Below the pieces are notes generated by a model, which saw only the letters and a program-made list of their open reading frames with translations, was not told the origin of the DNA and made no database searches. This document shows positions 1-8,219 of a stretch of DNA of 64,000 nt, in pieces; position 1 is the stretch's first letter, and every line of letters starts with the position of its first letter. Origin of the DNA: Phaeodactylum tricornutum CCAP 1055/1 (Eukaryota; Bacillariophyta; Bacillariophyceae; Surirellales; Neidiaceae); contig NC_011672.1 in the NCBI RefSeq assembly GCF_000150955.2, positions 1,232,433 through 1,296,432 on the forward strand. The letters are read 5' to 3'. Made by a program: the position numbers and the translations under genes.

Positions 1-218
1 TGGAAGAAGCGCTGTTGAATTTTGCGGGCTGTGCCATGGTGGTGTCACACGATAGGTACATGTTGGATCGCGTGGCGACCCACATTCTGGCCTGCGAGGG
101 TGATTCGGAATGGTTCTTCTTCCCAGGCAACTATGCCGAATATGAGGCCAACCGTCTGGAACGCAAGGGCCAAAGCAGCATTAAGCGCGTCGCCTACGCG
201 CCTTTGCTGAACGCGTAG
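1..218 (+). CDS. ABC-F ATPase (EttA-like), C-terminal fragment
   Basis: This is the 3' end of a gene that starts before the window; codons begin at position 3. The visible 71 residues carry the end of the second ABC domain: the post-Walker-B segment with SHDRYMLDR, which holds the H-loop histidine, followed by [10 protein letters not shown] and a GNYAEYE stretch. This order is typical of the ABC-F family, soluble translation factors that bind the ribosome rather than transport solutes. EttA and its relatives end with a very similar short basic tail. The stop codon is at 216-218. The nucleotide-binding P-loops and the linker lie outside the window, so the subfamily call rests on the tail alone. 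The organelle cannot be judged without the N-terminus. Confidence 0.85.
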   Translation, partial: EEALLNFAGCAMVVSHDRYMLDRVATHILACEGDSEWFFFPGNYAEYEANRLERKGQSSIKRVAYAPLLNA

Positions 219-417
219 AAATCTCTCCCCATCATGCACAAGCATGTACTTGTATGAGGCTATTTGCATGAAGCTTTCCTAGCAATTAGCCGGCGGGTCC
301 TGTTCTCAACGATCTACCGCGGGAGGAGAGTGATAAAAAGGACAACTGGAAAATTCACGGTTTACTTTAGCGGAAGGCGTTATCGTTGTAGCATAGTCTT
401 GTACTGTTCATTCGAAC

Positions 418-1566
418 TTACTGGTGTGGTGGCACCGTACTACGAGCAGAGAAAGACATGTTTGGAAGCACCATTCGACTCGTACTTTGGTTGATGCGTT
501 CCCGGGCCATCATGAGGAACGCAGTCTTGAGCAGCGTGTGCAAAAGTTGCACACGACAGCCCTTGTAAAGGCCTCCCACACCATGCTGCGCATACTCGTC
601 TCTCAGGCACGGCCACAAGTTTGATTGGTTTGTGACCATGAGCATGATTTTTGCTCGAATTAATGGGTAGGTGGCAATGGTGGCGACCAGCTTGGCAAGT
701 AGACCAAGAATAAAGGCTTCGACGAGGGACAAGCTGGACTTGTGAGACTGCTGGTTCAGTAAGTGTGTCTTTGCGCTATCGAACACGGTAAAATGGATGG
801 CGGGGTTACTGCACAGTAGTAACGAGGGCCACAGTCCTTTCCACAAACTGAGAATCTCTCTCAAAGTAAACGGTTGATGACGAGAAAAGTTGGATGTGAC
901 CCATTCCTGAATATTTGAGGGGCTGCTTTCCAGTATTCGCGTCGCTTGCGTGCGATATTTTCTTGGCTCGGACTTGCAACCATTGTTTGGTCCAGGTTGT
1001 CGCTCTGGTAAGTTGGTACCGTCTTCGGCTTCCGTTTCCAGTTGTTCGCTCATTGTAATCAGCATGTCTGTACTGGGCGTGTCGTTCTGCATTCTCCAAG
1101 GCGACGGAGGCTGTTTGGACTGTTGCTCAAGCTCGTGGCCATCCTGTGTATACCTTAACGCGGTCCGTCTGCGATCCGTTTGTTGTTGCGACGATAAGAC
1201 ATCAAGAGGTAAGGTCAGAAACGTATTTGCCATGGCGGCTACGGCCGACAGGCATAGTCGAGCAATCGTGGAGATTTCGTTGCTGGAGCGGTTTCCTTTC
1301 CATATCGAAAGGATCCAGCTGTACAGATAGAAATAACAGAACGAGCTACTCGCCGTGTGTAACGACTTTGCAGCCCACCCAGCGTACAATGCACGCCAAT
1401 TTTGTATACTCCCCCAGACAACGGGCGCATTTCCTGCGGCTGCGTTCGTCTTCCATACGTCGACTGGATAAAACAACCATAACGACAACAACGAGGCGGC
1501 GACACCAGATACGGCGTCGGCGAGTGCCGTTCGACGGGCCCGAACGCCGTGGACTCCATTCTTCAT
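418..1566 (-). CDS. Mitochondrial carrier family protein, possibly peroxisomal nucleotide carrier-like
   Basis: The product has about 382 residues with three tandem carrier-type repeats. Each opens with a degenerate P-x-[DE]-x-x-[KR] signature: YPVDVWKT is intact, LPLDVLSS lacks the basic residue and YPLIRAK lacks the acidic one. Hydrophobic helices follow each signature, and the last repeat has GLYKGC near the C-terminus, a common carrier motif. Repeat 2 holds a long polar insert of about 100 residues rich in Gln, Ser and Glu, unusual for the family, whose members are usually about 300 residues. The spacing of the signatures and their degeneracy recall the peroxisomal ATP carriers (PMP34/Ant1), but the substrate cannot be read from the sequence. 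I chose the ATG at 1566; the frame stays open a little further upstream without another ATG. It ends tail to tail with the ABC-F gene. Confidence 0.75.
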   Translation of the reverse strand: MKNGVHGVRARRTALADAVSGVAASLLSLWLFYPVDVWKTNAAAGNAPVVWGSIQNWRALYAGWAAKSLHTASSSFCYFYLYSWILSIWKGNRSSNEISTIARLCLSAVAAMANTFLTLPLDVLSSQQQTDRRRTALRYTQDGHELEQQSKQPPSPWRMQNDTPSTDMLITMSEQLETEAEDGTNLPERQPGPNNGCKSEPRKYRTQATRILESSPSNIQEWVTSNFSRHQPFTLREILSLWKGLWPSLLLCSNPAIHFTVFDSAKTHLLNQQSHKSSLSLVEAFILGLLAKLVATIATYPLIRAKIMLMVTNQSNLWPCLRDEYAQHGVGGLYKGCRVQLLHTLLKTAFLMMARERINQSTSRMVLPNMSFSARSTVPPHQ

Positions 1567-2477
1567 GGTGTCAATTAACGGCTGCGATCCTCTCACTCTC
1601 GGTGGCGCAAACCCCTGCTCACGAGAAAACTACCCGGTCGGCAAGACAGGGCAAGGCGTATCGATGGTTTGGTCGTCGTGGCCGAAAGAGGAAGATCGAG
1701 AAACGCGGCACCAGCACGCGACTTTCCCTCACACTCTTGTGACGGAGTTCCTCTGAGTTTTGCATTTGAAATGTTACGAGCCATTTTTATATCGCTCTTG
1801 AATTTTGAATTTCTTCACCGAACAGACCTAACCGTAAGTGTAAAGTTACGATTAGATTATTGAATGTGAATTGCTACGACTAGAATAAGATACGTCTATA
1901 TTCCTGAATGACCACACTTTGAGCAATATGCTTAGTCAATAGAGAACGATCGCAAAACTGCTGAGCAAACTGTTCCAAACAGAGGCAGTTATTGGGTAAG
2001 GCTGACCGTCATTAACTGTAATTGGGCGATCTCCGCATCTTTCCCTGCACTACCGAACATTGCAGCTGGAGAACCCTGGTTACTGACTGGTGTGTGTCCT
2101 CTGTCATTTTTTCACAATGTATTTGCCATTGCCTCGGCATATTCAAACATCTTCGCACGGGCACCGTTGACTGTAGGTGCCTAGAAAGAAACCATCTCGG
2201 CCTCGGCGTGTCGTCACATCAGCGCAAAAGTCGCGACGGAGGTTAGGGGTCAAAGCAATCACGTGTGTTCGAGTCTTGATGACGTAGGTATTCTCTGATT
2301 CGCTTCACAGTCCACAGGCCTTTTTCCCGGCGTTTCCATTGCTTGTCTGGTCCGAATTGGTAGGTGCCACAAAATAAGAACCACAACCTTGGATGTGTTG
2401 ACTTGCTCCCGGGCACGGCACTCTCCCTTTTATTCCTTACAGAAACCAGAGACAGATTTACCACATTGTTTCCACCC
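1567..2477. other. Intergenic region between divergent genes
   Basis: The stretch lies between the divergent starts of the carrier gene and the gene at 2478. Short open frames here look random in composition. An RACTGTRA motif copy (AACTGTAA) lies at 2014-2021. I see no RNA gene or mobile element. Confidence 0.5.
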
Positions 2478-3566
2478 ATGTCTTGCTGTACCCCACCCGT
2501 GTTCGTGTTGATACTGCTGCTTCTTTCTAGTATTGTGGTATGCAGCGATGCCTGGGCGTTGGTACCCACGACAACGCCGCGTCGTTGGGCACGGCGGACC
2601 CGAACCACACGAGGCCACCCAGGCGTTTCTCCAGATCGCCGTCGGGTTTTCGTGGACATGGTCGGTAGCCACCGAGACGCAGAGGAGCTCGTTGAAACTA
2701 CGGAAACTATCTACACTCCAGAAGAGCAACAACGAATTGCGGAGATACACGCCGAGGCGTCGGCAGAGAATGGCACGCTCCGGGACGCTGTTCAGCAGGC
2801 TTTGCCCACCTTGCCACCCGGCTTGATTCTGAAACTTGGTCGATCCACCAGTCATTCGCACGAAAGAGTCCAACAAGTAGCTTTGGAGCTCGAACACATT
2901 ATGGATGCCCGAGTCCAGCAAGCCAAGGAGACTCTCAAAAGTCTCCTGGACGCCGGAGAAATCCGCAAACTGGATAGTCTCATTGGTCAAGCGCAACGCG
3001 ACGGAAAACTTGACGTGCCTTTTTTTAACGTCATACAGGCCAATCTCCGAGACGCCATGGCGACGGCCGAAGTAGCTCAAGAAGGAGAGGCGAACCGGGC
3101 GCAAGTACTACAACACATCTACACCCGTTGTCAGGAAGAAATGGAAAAGGCCATTCCTCCCGGGGTCGCTCTGCTCAATAAGGTACTCCGTACCGAGCAA
3201 GCCTCCATTCGTAGAAACCTATACGACCATTATCTAACACCACAGAAGAACGTTGTACGGACTCCGGACGGCCGAGAGGTCAAACTCCAAGGCGAAAAGC
3301 CCGTACTTGTACAGCTGGACACGTTTGTTTCCGCCATTGCTGACGCCGTCAAGCAGATTCGCACCGTCGAAGTCGCGGGAGCAACGGATCGGGCGACGGC
3401 CGCCAACTTGGTAGAATCGTGTCGGACGATTGCCAAGGAGGCGCGCGTGGTCATTGGAGAAAAGTATGGGGTACCGTCGGACGAATTGCAAGCCTTTGAA
3501 CTTGGATTGCAACCCGTCTTTCGACCGGACTCTCCCGAAAGTCCGTACGTCAAGGGAGAGACGTAA
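2478..3566 (+). CDS. Orphan protein with plastid-type bipartite presequence
   Basis: I do not recognise the family. The 362-residue product starts with a strong hydrophobic signal (VFVLILLLLSSIVV) followed by SDAWALVP, where cleavage before Trp would fit the ASAFAP rule for diatom plastid import. A basic, Arg/Thr-rich transit-like segment follows. The mature part is mostly helical and acidic/polar: a helical block from about residue 70, an Ala/Gln-rich middle, and a C-terminal helical part with KYGVPSDELQAFELG. No catalytic motif or membrane segment is visible after the presequence. I prefer the ATG at 2478 over the in-frame codon at 2364 because only the later start puts the hydrophobic signal at the N-terminus. 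A plastid-localised structural or regulatory role is a guess from targeting only. Confidence 0.7.
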   Translation: MSCCTPPVFVLILLLLSSIVVCSDAWALVPTTTPRRWARRTRTTRGHPGVSPDRRRVFVDMVGSHRDAEELVETTETIYTPEEQQRIAEIHAEASAENGTLRDAVQQALPTLPPGLILKLGRSTSHSHERVQQVALELEHIMDARVQQAKETLKSLLDAGEIRKLDSLIGQAQRDGKLDVPFFNVIQANLRDAMATAEVAQEGEANRAQVLQHIYTRCQEEMEKAIPPGVALLNKVLRTEQASIRRNLYDHYLTPQKNVVRTPDGREVKLQGEKPVLVQLDTFVSAIADAVKQIRTVEVAGATDRATAANLVESCRTIAKEARVVIGEKYGVPSDELQAFELGLQPVFRPDSPESPYVKGET

Positions 3567-3639
3567 CGTAAAGGAATGTGAATAATCCTATAGTGCGTCT
3601 TTTTACAATAGATAGCTCTCGAGTAGAAACGCGTGTCAA

Positions 3640-3700
3640 TGTATAGGTTGTGTATGTGTGTGCATGTGTGTATGCGCGCATTTTGTGCACCGTGACTAGG
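3640..3700. repeat. TG-rich low-complexity tract between convergent genes
   Basis: The 3' ends of the orphan gene and the uracil phosphoribosyltransferase gene face each other across about 220 bp. The middle is an imperfect (TG)n run with interruptions (TGTATGTGTGTGCATGTGTG). No coding signal is present. Confidence 0.6.
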
Positions 3701-3787
3701 CCCACACGTGTATTTACGTATGCGCCCACTCACCCATTCCTGGTTGGCCTACACAGATCGACACACCGGGAATACACCCGTCCATAT

Positions 3788-4399
3788 TTACAAAGTGTTG
3801 AAAAATCGGTCACCATAGTCCCCCACGCCCGGTACAATGAATTTGTCGTCGTTCAAGCCTTCGTCCACACAGGCCGTGACGATTTTGACGGCGGGATAAC
3901 GTTCGGCCAGAATGCGTAAGCCTTCCGGCGCACAAATCATGTTACAAAAGATGATTTTGGAGGGCGGTACCTGGTACTCGCGGCAGAGTAGGTCGAGTGC
4001 GCAGAGGGCGGAACCTCCCGTCGCTAGCATGGGATCGCAGAGCAAAACGTGCATATCCGCCAACCCGGCGGGTAGTTTGCGGTAGTAGAGTTGGGCAATC
4101 TTGTCGGGATGCGCTTCATCACGCTGTATGAGAATCTTGCCCACCTTGCAGGACGGTTCGATTTCCCGGACGGCTTCCAGTAAACAGTCACCGCTGCGAA
4201 TGATCGATACGGCGCAAATGGTGGTCGGATCCAGCGGGTGCCGACCTCGACACGGTCCACACGGCGTGTTAATATTGACGGTCGTAAAGGGGAATTCGGC
4301 CAAGGCATCTTCCGCGACGAGTCGCATGGCGCGCTTGGCGTACTGAACGAACTCTACGGAAGACGTATTGGTGTCTGTCAATGCCGCGGTGGTAGTCAT
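3788..4399 (-). CDS. UPRT: Uracil phosphoribosyltransferase (Fur1-type)
   Basis: The enzyme converts uracil and PRPP to UMP in pyrimidine salvage. The 203-residue product has the family length and markers in order: SIIRSGD near residue 70, a central basic segment, the PRPP-binding loop DPMLATGGS near residue 125, and the C-terminal uracil-recognition segment with VPGVGDYGDRFF. The PRPP motif is canonical. SIIRSGD replaces the common S-x-x-R-[AS]-G-E, so Glu is Asp there, a small change. There is no targeting presequence, so a cytosolic enzyme is likely. The start at 4399 is the only reasonable ATG, and the gene has no intron. I am confident in the family. Confidence 0.95.
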   Translation of the reverse strand: MTTTAALTDTNTSSVEFVQYAKRAMRLVAEDALAEFPFTTVNINTPCGPCRGRHPLDPTTICAVSIIRSGDCLLEAVREIEPSCKVGKILIQRDEAHPDKIAQLYYRKLPAGLADMHVLLCDPMLATGGSALCALDLLCREYQVPPSKIIFCNMICAPEGLRILAERYPAVKIVTACVDEGLNDDKFIVPGVGDYGDRFFNTL

Positions 4400-4753
4400 A
4401 GGTTGATGGAGGTGGATAGAGGAACAGGAATAATGAAAAAGGACCGAGGAAGAGTCGAGGAGGAAAGATGTCAGAAGAAGTAGCAGTGGTGGTGGCAGAG
4501 ACTAGCACTACCGATAGGTAAGGTATTCATTCGGATCTCCTCTAGCTAATAGGTAGACGCAGGCACACCTCGACACGGGTAAACGAACCTACCTCGCAAC
4601 TTGGTGAAGAGAGCCGCGTGTGCCTTGGAAGGCGAGACGACCAGATTGGGATGAAGATCCGGCGGGGCGGACATGTCGGATTACTGTGTGTATGTGTGTG
4701 TGTGTGTGCGTACTGTTGCCGGGCAATGTCCAGTGTCGCCAACGGTAGCACTC

Positions 4754-4788
<35 letters not shown>

Positions 4789-5578
4789 ATTGGTGTGTAT
4801 CAATCAATGGGAGCCCCAGCCGGTTCGGCTCGTACCGAAGCGACGGTGTTATTGTTGTCGTCGATGAAGAGACTCGTTTGGTGTTTTTTGCCCGATGATC
4901 CCGAGTCGGTTCGATTTGCTGGCAGTGGTGTCGAAAACCCGCAACGATAAGTGGCTAGAATCGTACGAAAAAAGGAACAAAGGATACCTTCGTACAGTTA
5001 ATTACAGTCATGGCAGTCGAAGGTACCATAACGTAGAGTAGACACTGCTTCGGGCTCGTTTTCTTAACGTACAGAATACAGACGCTTACAAGAGCGAAAT
5101 TGACGTGATATCACTGCCAACAAACATCCCGGCTCCACGCAAAATTCCGGGATTTTCAAGCCGACCCGGAATCAAAGAATCTGAGGGTTTGCAATTACTA
5201 GGTGTTGCAAGTAGGGCAGGTTTCCTTGGGTGGGTACGCCTCGTCGACTTGGGCTCGACCATGGTACGACATCCCTCTACGGGAAGAGCATTGACAGTGA
5301 ACGCGACAGACTGGATTCTCCCAAGCACCCTACGCTGACGTTCTCTCGTTCGGTGTACGGCAACAAGGACGACGGAACTTGCGGCGAGGCTTTCCTGCAG
5401 TGTGTGAGCATAACCCTTCGTCGGTCCGACACGCAAGTTACGTTGGCGACCCGGGATGGAGCGATGCGTGTTGTGGCGGTGCCGTCCTCGCACGTCGCCA
5501 TTTTCGTCGTCACTACTTTCGTTTGGTGACCGTTTTGGCATCGCTTCGATTCCGTTTAGTCTCGTCAATAGACGGGGT
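4400..5578. other. Intergenic region with two GT microsatellites
   Basis: Two GT tracts (about 4685-4710 and 4758-4785) dominate the proximal part. Open frames that cross them read as Cys-Val repeats and are artefacts. From 4960 to 5578 I see no convincing gene, although an antisense frame runs over part of it without recognisable content. Confidence 0.5.
4758..4785. repeat. (GT)n microsatellite
   Basis: This is an uninterrupted GT run of about 14 units. A second, slightly interrupted run lies about 50 bp upstream. Both lie upstream of the uracil phosphoribosyltransferase start. Confidence 0.9.
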
Positions 5579-6514
5579 ATGGGATTTCGGCGAAGATTCA
5601 AACAACGCAAACAATCAGACCAACACCAGGTGGAGGACGCTACGGTGTCCACCGCCAAATCCCCGGATGTGCGTACCGGACCCGCAACCTGGTGGACTCG
5701 CTTCCAACCAGTACGGTTCCGCTACGGAGGAGCGGGACCGTACACGAGAGAACACTGGCAGGCAATGGCCCGCCGATGGCCTTGGTGGTTGGCCTTGGTG
5801 ATTGGCTTTTCCTGGGAAGAAACCTCACCGTTTACACTACTGCACATCCAAGGTCCGAGTATGATACCCACCATGGCACCGGACGGGTCGGATATTTGGT
5901 TGCGTAGAACCTATACTTGGAGACGGAAATTGGGCTGGGACGTGCCCTACCGGCGTAACGACCTCGTGGGCTTTGCACATCCCGATCAACCCCAACACGT
6001 CTCGTGCAAGCGCATCGTGGGGCTCGCCGGAGATCGTGTGCAACGATACGGACAGTACGTGCACTTGTACGTGCCGTTGGATCCACACGGATTTGGCATG
6101 ACGTGGCCTCCCGTCGAACACTCCTCGACCGCATGGATGGATCGGTCCTGTCCCTGGGATACCGCCACGGCACGATTGCCGGATGTCTGGCGAGAAGCCC
6201 GGCGCACCGTCGTTGTGCCACCCGGACACGTTTGGGTGGAAGCAGATTGTCCCAATTTTGGGATTGATTCGAGACACTTTGGACCCATTCCGGTAGAATG
6301 GCTCCAGGGCAAGATCTCCGCACGGGTTTGGCCCTTGTGGCGGGCGCACGTGGCCAAGGAGGAAGCCCCGGGAGGTGGACACGGACAGCGACCACATCCT
6401 ATTTCCCTCGACGACGATACGCTACGCATGTACAATGTACACAAAAAGATGTCGTCACAACCAAAAATTGTCGGAGAGGATGAGGCCCCGGACACGGACG
6501 CTCCATCCACTTAG
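5579..6514 (+). CDS. S26-family signal peptidase, mitochondrial inner membrane protease (Imp)-like
   Basis: Imp1/Imp2 are membrane-bound Ser/Lys proteases that remove sorting signals in the mitochondrial intermembrane space. The protein shows one hydrophobic helix (WWLALVIGFSW), then the catalytic Ser box GPSMIPTM, a polar stretch with YRRNDLVGFAHP, and the Lys box CKRIVGLAGD; the Lys is the general base. The late box is VPPGHVWVEADCPNFGIDSRHFGPIP, here split by inserts; the usual form has G-D-N-x-x-x-S-x-D-S, and in this protein the Asp-Ser-Arg element is kept as IDSRHFGP. An insert of about 50 residues lies between the Lys box and that element. I chose the ATG at 5579 (311 residues); an in-frame ATG at 5456 would add 41 residues. 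A plastid or ER location is not excluded. Confidence 0.85.
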   Translation: MGFRRRFKQRKQSDQHQVEDATVSTAKSPDVRTGPATWWTRFQPVRFRYGGAGPYTREHWQAMARRWPWWLALVIGFSWEETSPFTLLHIQGPSMIPTMAPDGSDIWLRRTYTWRRKLGWDVPYRRNDLVGFAHPDQPQHVSCKRIVGLAGDRVQRYGQYVHLYVPLDPHGFGMTWPPVEHSSTAWMDRSCPWDTATARLPDVWREARRTVVVPPGHVWVEADCPNFGIDSRHFGPIPVEWLQGKISARVWPLWRAHVAKEEAPGGGHGQRPHPISLDDDTLRMYNVHKKMSSQPKIVGEDEAPDTDAPST

Positions 6515-6599
6515 CGTACTCTTCCAGGCAACTTATGCTCACCAAATAAAAGTCCAATACTAGTCATTGTGCTGCGCTTTATATTGGCACATGTGCATA

Positions 6600-7697
6600 T
6601 CACCGTGATACTACCTTTTGAGAAGTGAACAGTTTCTTTTGTTCCCGTAAGGCCAGTTGGAGAGTGCGTACGCGTTGCTCTTGATGTGCAATTTTGCGGG
6701 ATACGTCTCGGTGATAGTGCGAACCGGGCGTCACGTGCGAATTCTCTTCCTTGGCTTGGTCCAGACGTTCCCGGCAATACTGGACCCGTTCGGCAAACAT
6801 GGCCAGATATTCGTCCAACGACGAAAAAAAGAGACGACTATTTGAATGGACCGAGGACTGGATGGCGGCTTGGATGGCCACAATGCGATCCCGAAGTTCG
6901 GGTGTCAAATCGTCCCAAGCCTCCTGGTTGCCCTGGATATCGCCTAACGTCTGCATCATGTGGGCCAATGATTTTTCAAAAAGTTGCGATAGCTGCAACT
7001 GATCGGCTAGTTGGCAAATGGAGTAACAGTTTTCTGTGTCAATGGACTCCTCCAGAATCGCAGTCGTCGCGTCCAATACGGTCGAATTTTGCAAGAAATG
7101 AGCAATTTGGCAACAATCAACAATCACGTCACCCGTAAGGTTGTCCACCTGCTGGTCGCCTTGAACTACGTGGACAAAGGCCAACACCGACGAGTACGTG
7201 AATCGCTCCAGGGGAAACGAGCGACGGTCGTCGGTGTGTGGTGTAGCGGTGGTGTGGAAACGCTTCCATGACGATGCCCAGGCAAAAATAGCGTCACACG
7301 ACGACGCCAACACTTGCAACGAGACATCCCGAACAATCCCGTCCGACGCGGTCAAATCAATCAACAAACTTGCGTACGAGTCGATCACACCTTGTCGCTC
7401 GTTGCGCTGGAGTGTTTCTTGGTGTTCGTCTGCCGCAAAAATCTCGTCGTGTACCGCTTCTTGGTAGCGCGTCAAGGCTGAAAAACGCGCCAGCTCTAGG
7501 GAATTGATCCGTGTCGACGATGCGTCGGCGTCGTGAGAAGAGATCAGCGCGTTGTTCCGCAACCATTGGTCCCAATCTTGCAATCGGTGCGTTTCTGGAA
7601 CAACGGCTACGATCCGTGCGTCGCGAGGAATGCGTTCGCGGTGATCGTCGTTGTCCCCGTTCAAACGTCGCCTCAGCGGTCGTTCTTGAGGTTCCAT
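6600..7697 (-). CDS. BTB/POZ and BACK-like domain protein
   Basis: The 365-residue product has a BTB fold region from about residue 110 to 240 (SDGIVRDVSLQVLASSC, then FTYSSVLAFVHVV and later LADQLQLSQLFEKSL), followed by helices like a short BACK domain. The last 100 residues are charged and heptad-like (ERVQYCRERLDQAKEE), probably a coiled coil. BTB proteins dimerise and often act as adaptors for Cullin-3 ligases; that role is inferred from the family. No Kelch repeats, zinc fingers or membrane segments are visible. The gene is unspliced and starts at a clear ATG. It ends close to the convergent protease gene (86 bp). Confidence 0.7.
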   Translation of the reverse strand: MEPQERPLRRRLNGDNDDHRERIPRDARIVAVVPETHRLQDWDQWLRNNALISSHDADASSTRINSLELARFSALTRYQEAVHDEIFAADEHQETLQRNERQGVIDSYASLLIDLTASDGIVRDVSLQVLASSCDAIFAWASSWKRFHTTATPHTDDRRSFPLERFTYSSVLAFVHVVQGDQQVDNLTGDVIVDCCQIAHFLQNSTVLDATTAILEESIDTENCYSICQLADQLQLSQLFEKSLAHMMQTLGDIQGNQEAWDDLTPELRDRIVAIQAAIQSSVHSNSRLFFSSLDEYLAMFAERVQYCRERLDQAKEENSHVTPGSHYHRDVSRKIAHQEQRVRTLQLALREQKKLFTSQKVVSR

Positions 7698-8219
7698 GAC
7701 GTACTCTTGCTCTCCTGCTTTTGTAGCAGTCGCTTCAAAATGACAATGGACGATTCGGTCAAAAGTACAATTTGATCCGGAAGACTTTTCTGTCGATTCT
7801 GTGACTCAACTTTTCAAAAACCGGGTAATACCGTAGTGAAACATTTTCGACGATCTATGTGACTCGCCAACTTTACTATGTCAAACCACGTTTGCACCCT
7901 CACATCAGAGGGCTCAAGGAATTGATTACGGCCCCCGCCGTGCACTATCAACAAAAGGAGTTGTGAGCTCAACAGCTGTGGGCAGTTCTATTGGTAGCGC
8001 TCGCTCTGGTTTCTGCAATGAAATGTGTTTTGCAACTCGAGATACTACTCACTGTCAAAAAACTACCAACATCAATATCAAAATTGTGCGGTAGAGACAT
8101 CCTAAACGATTGTAGATGGGCATCGTGAAAGCATGGCATACAGTCTTCTCGAATATAAATTAAAAAGAATGTCTGTCTTTATTGTGCACATATTTCGCTC
8201 AAAGCCATCCTTGACTGTA
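7698..8219. other. Intergenic region without identified feature
   Basis: The stretch separates two genes on the minus strand. It would hold the BTB promoter and the kinesin 3' untranslated region. I see nothing else in it. Confidence 0.5.

Noticed and set aside
4618-4950. Plus-strand frame with Cys-Val runs
   Set aside because: It is produced by translation of the two GT microsatellites.
5086-5658. Minus-strand frame of 190 codons
   Set aside because: It overlaps the N-terminal coding part of the protease gene, has no family likeness and no plausible start context.
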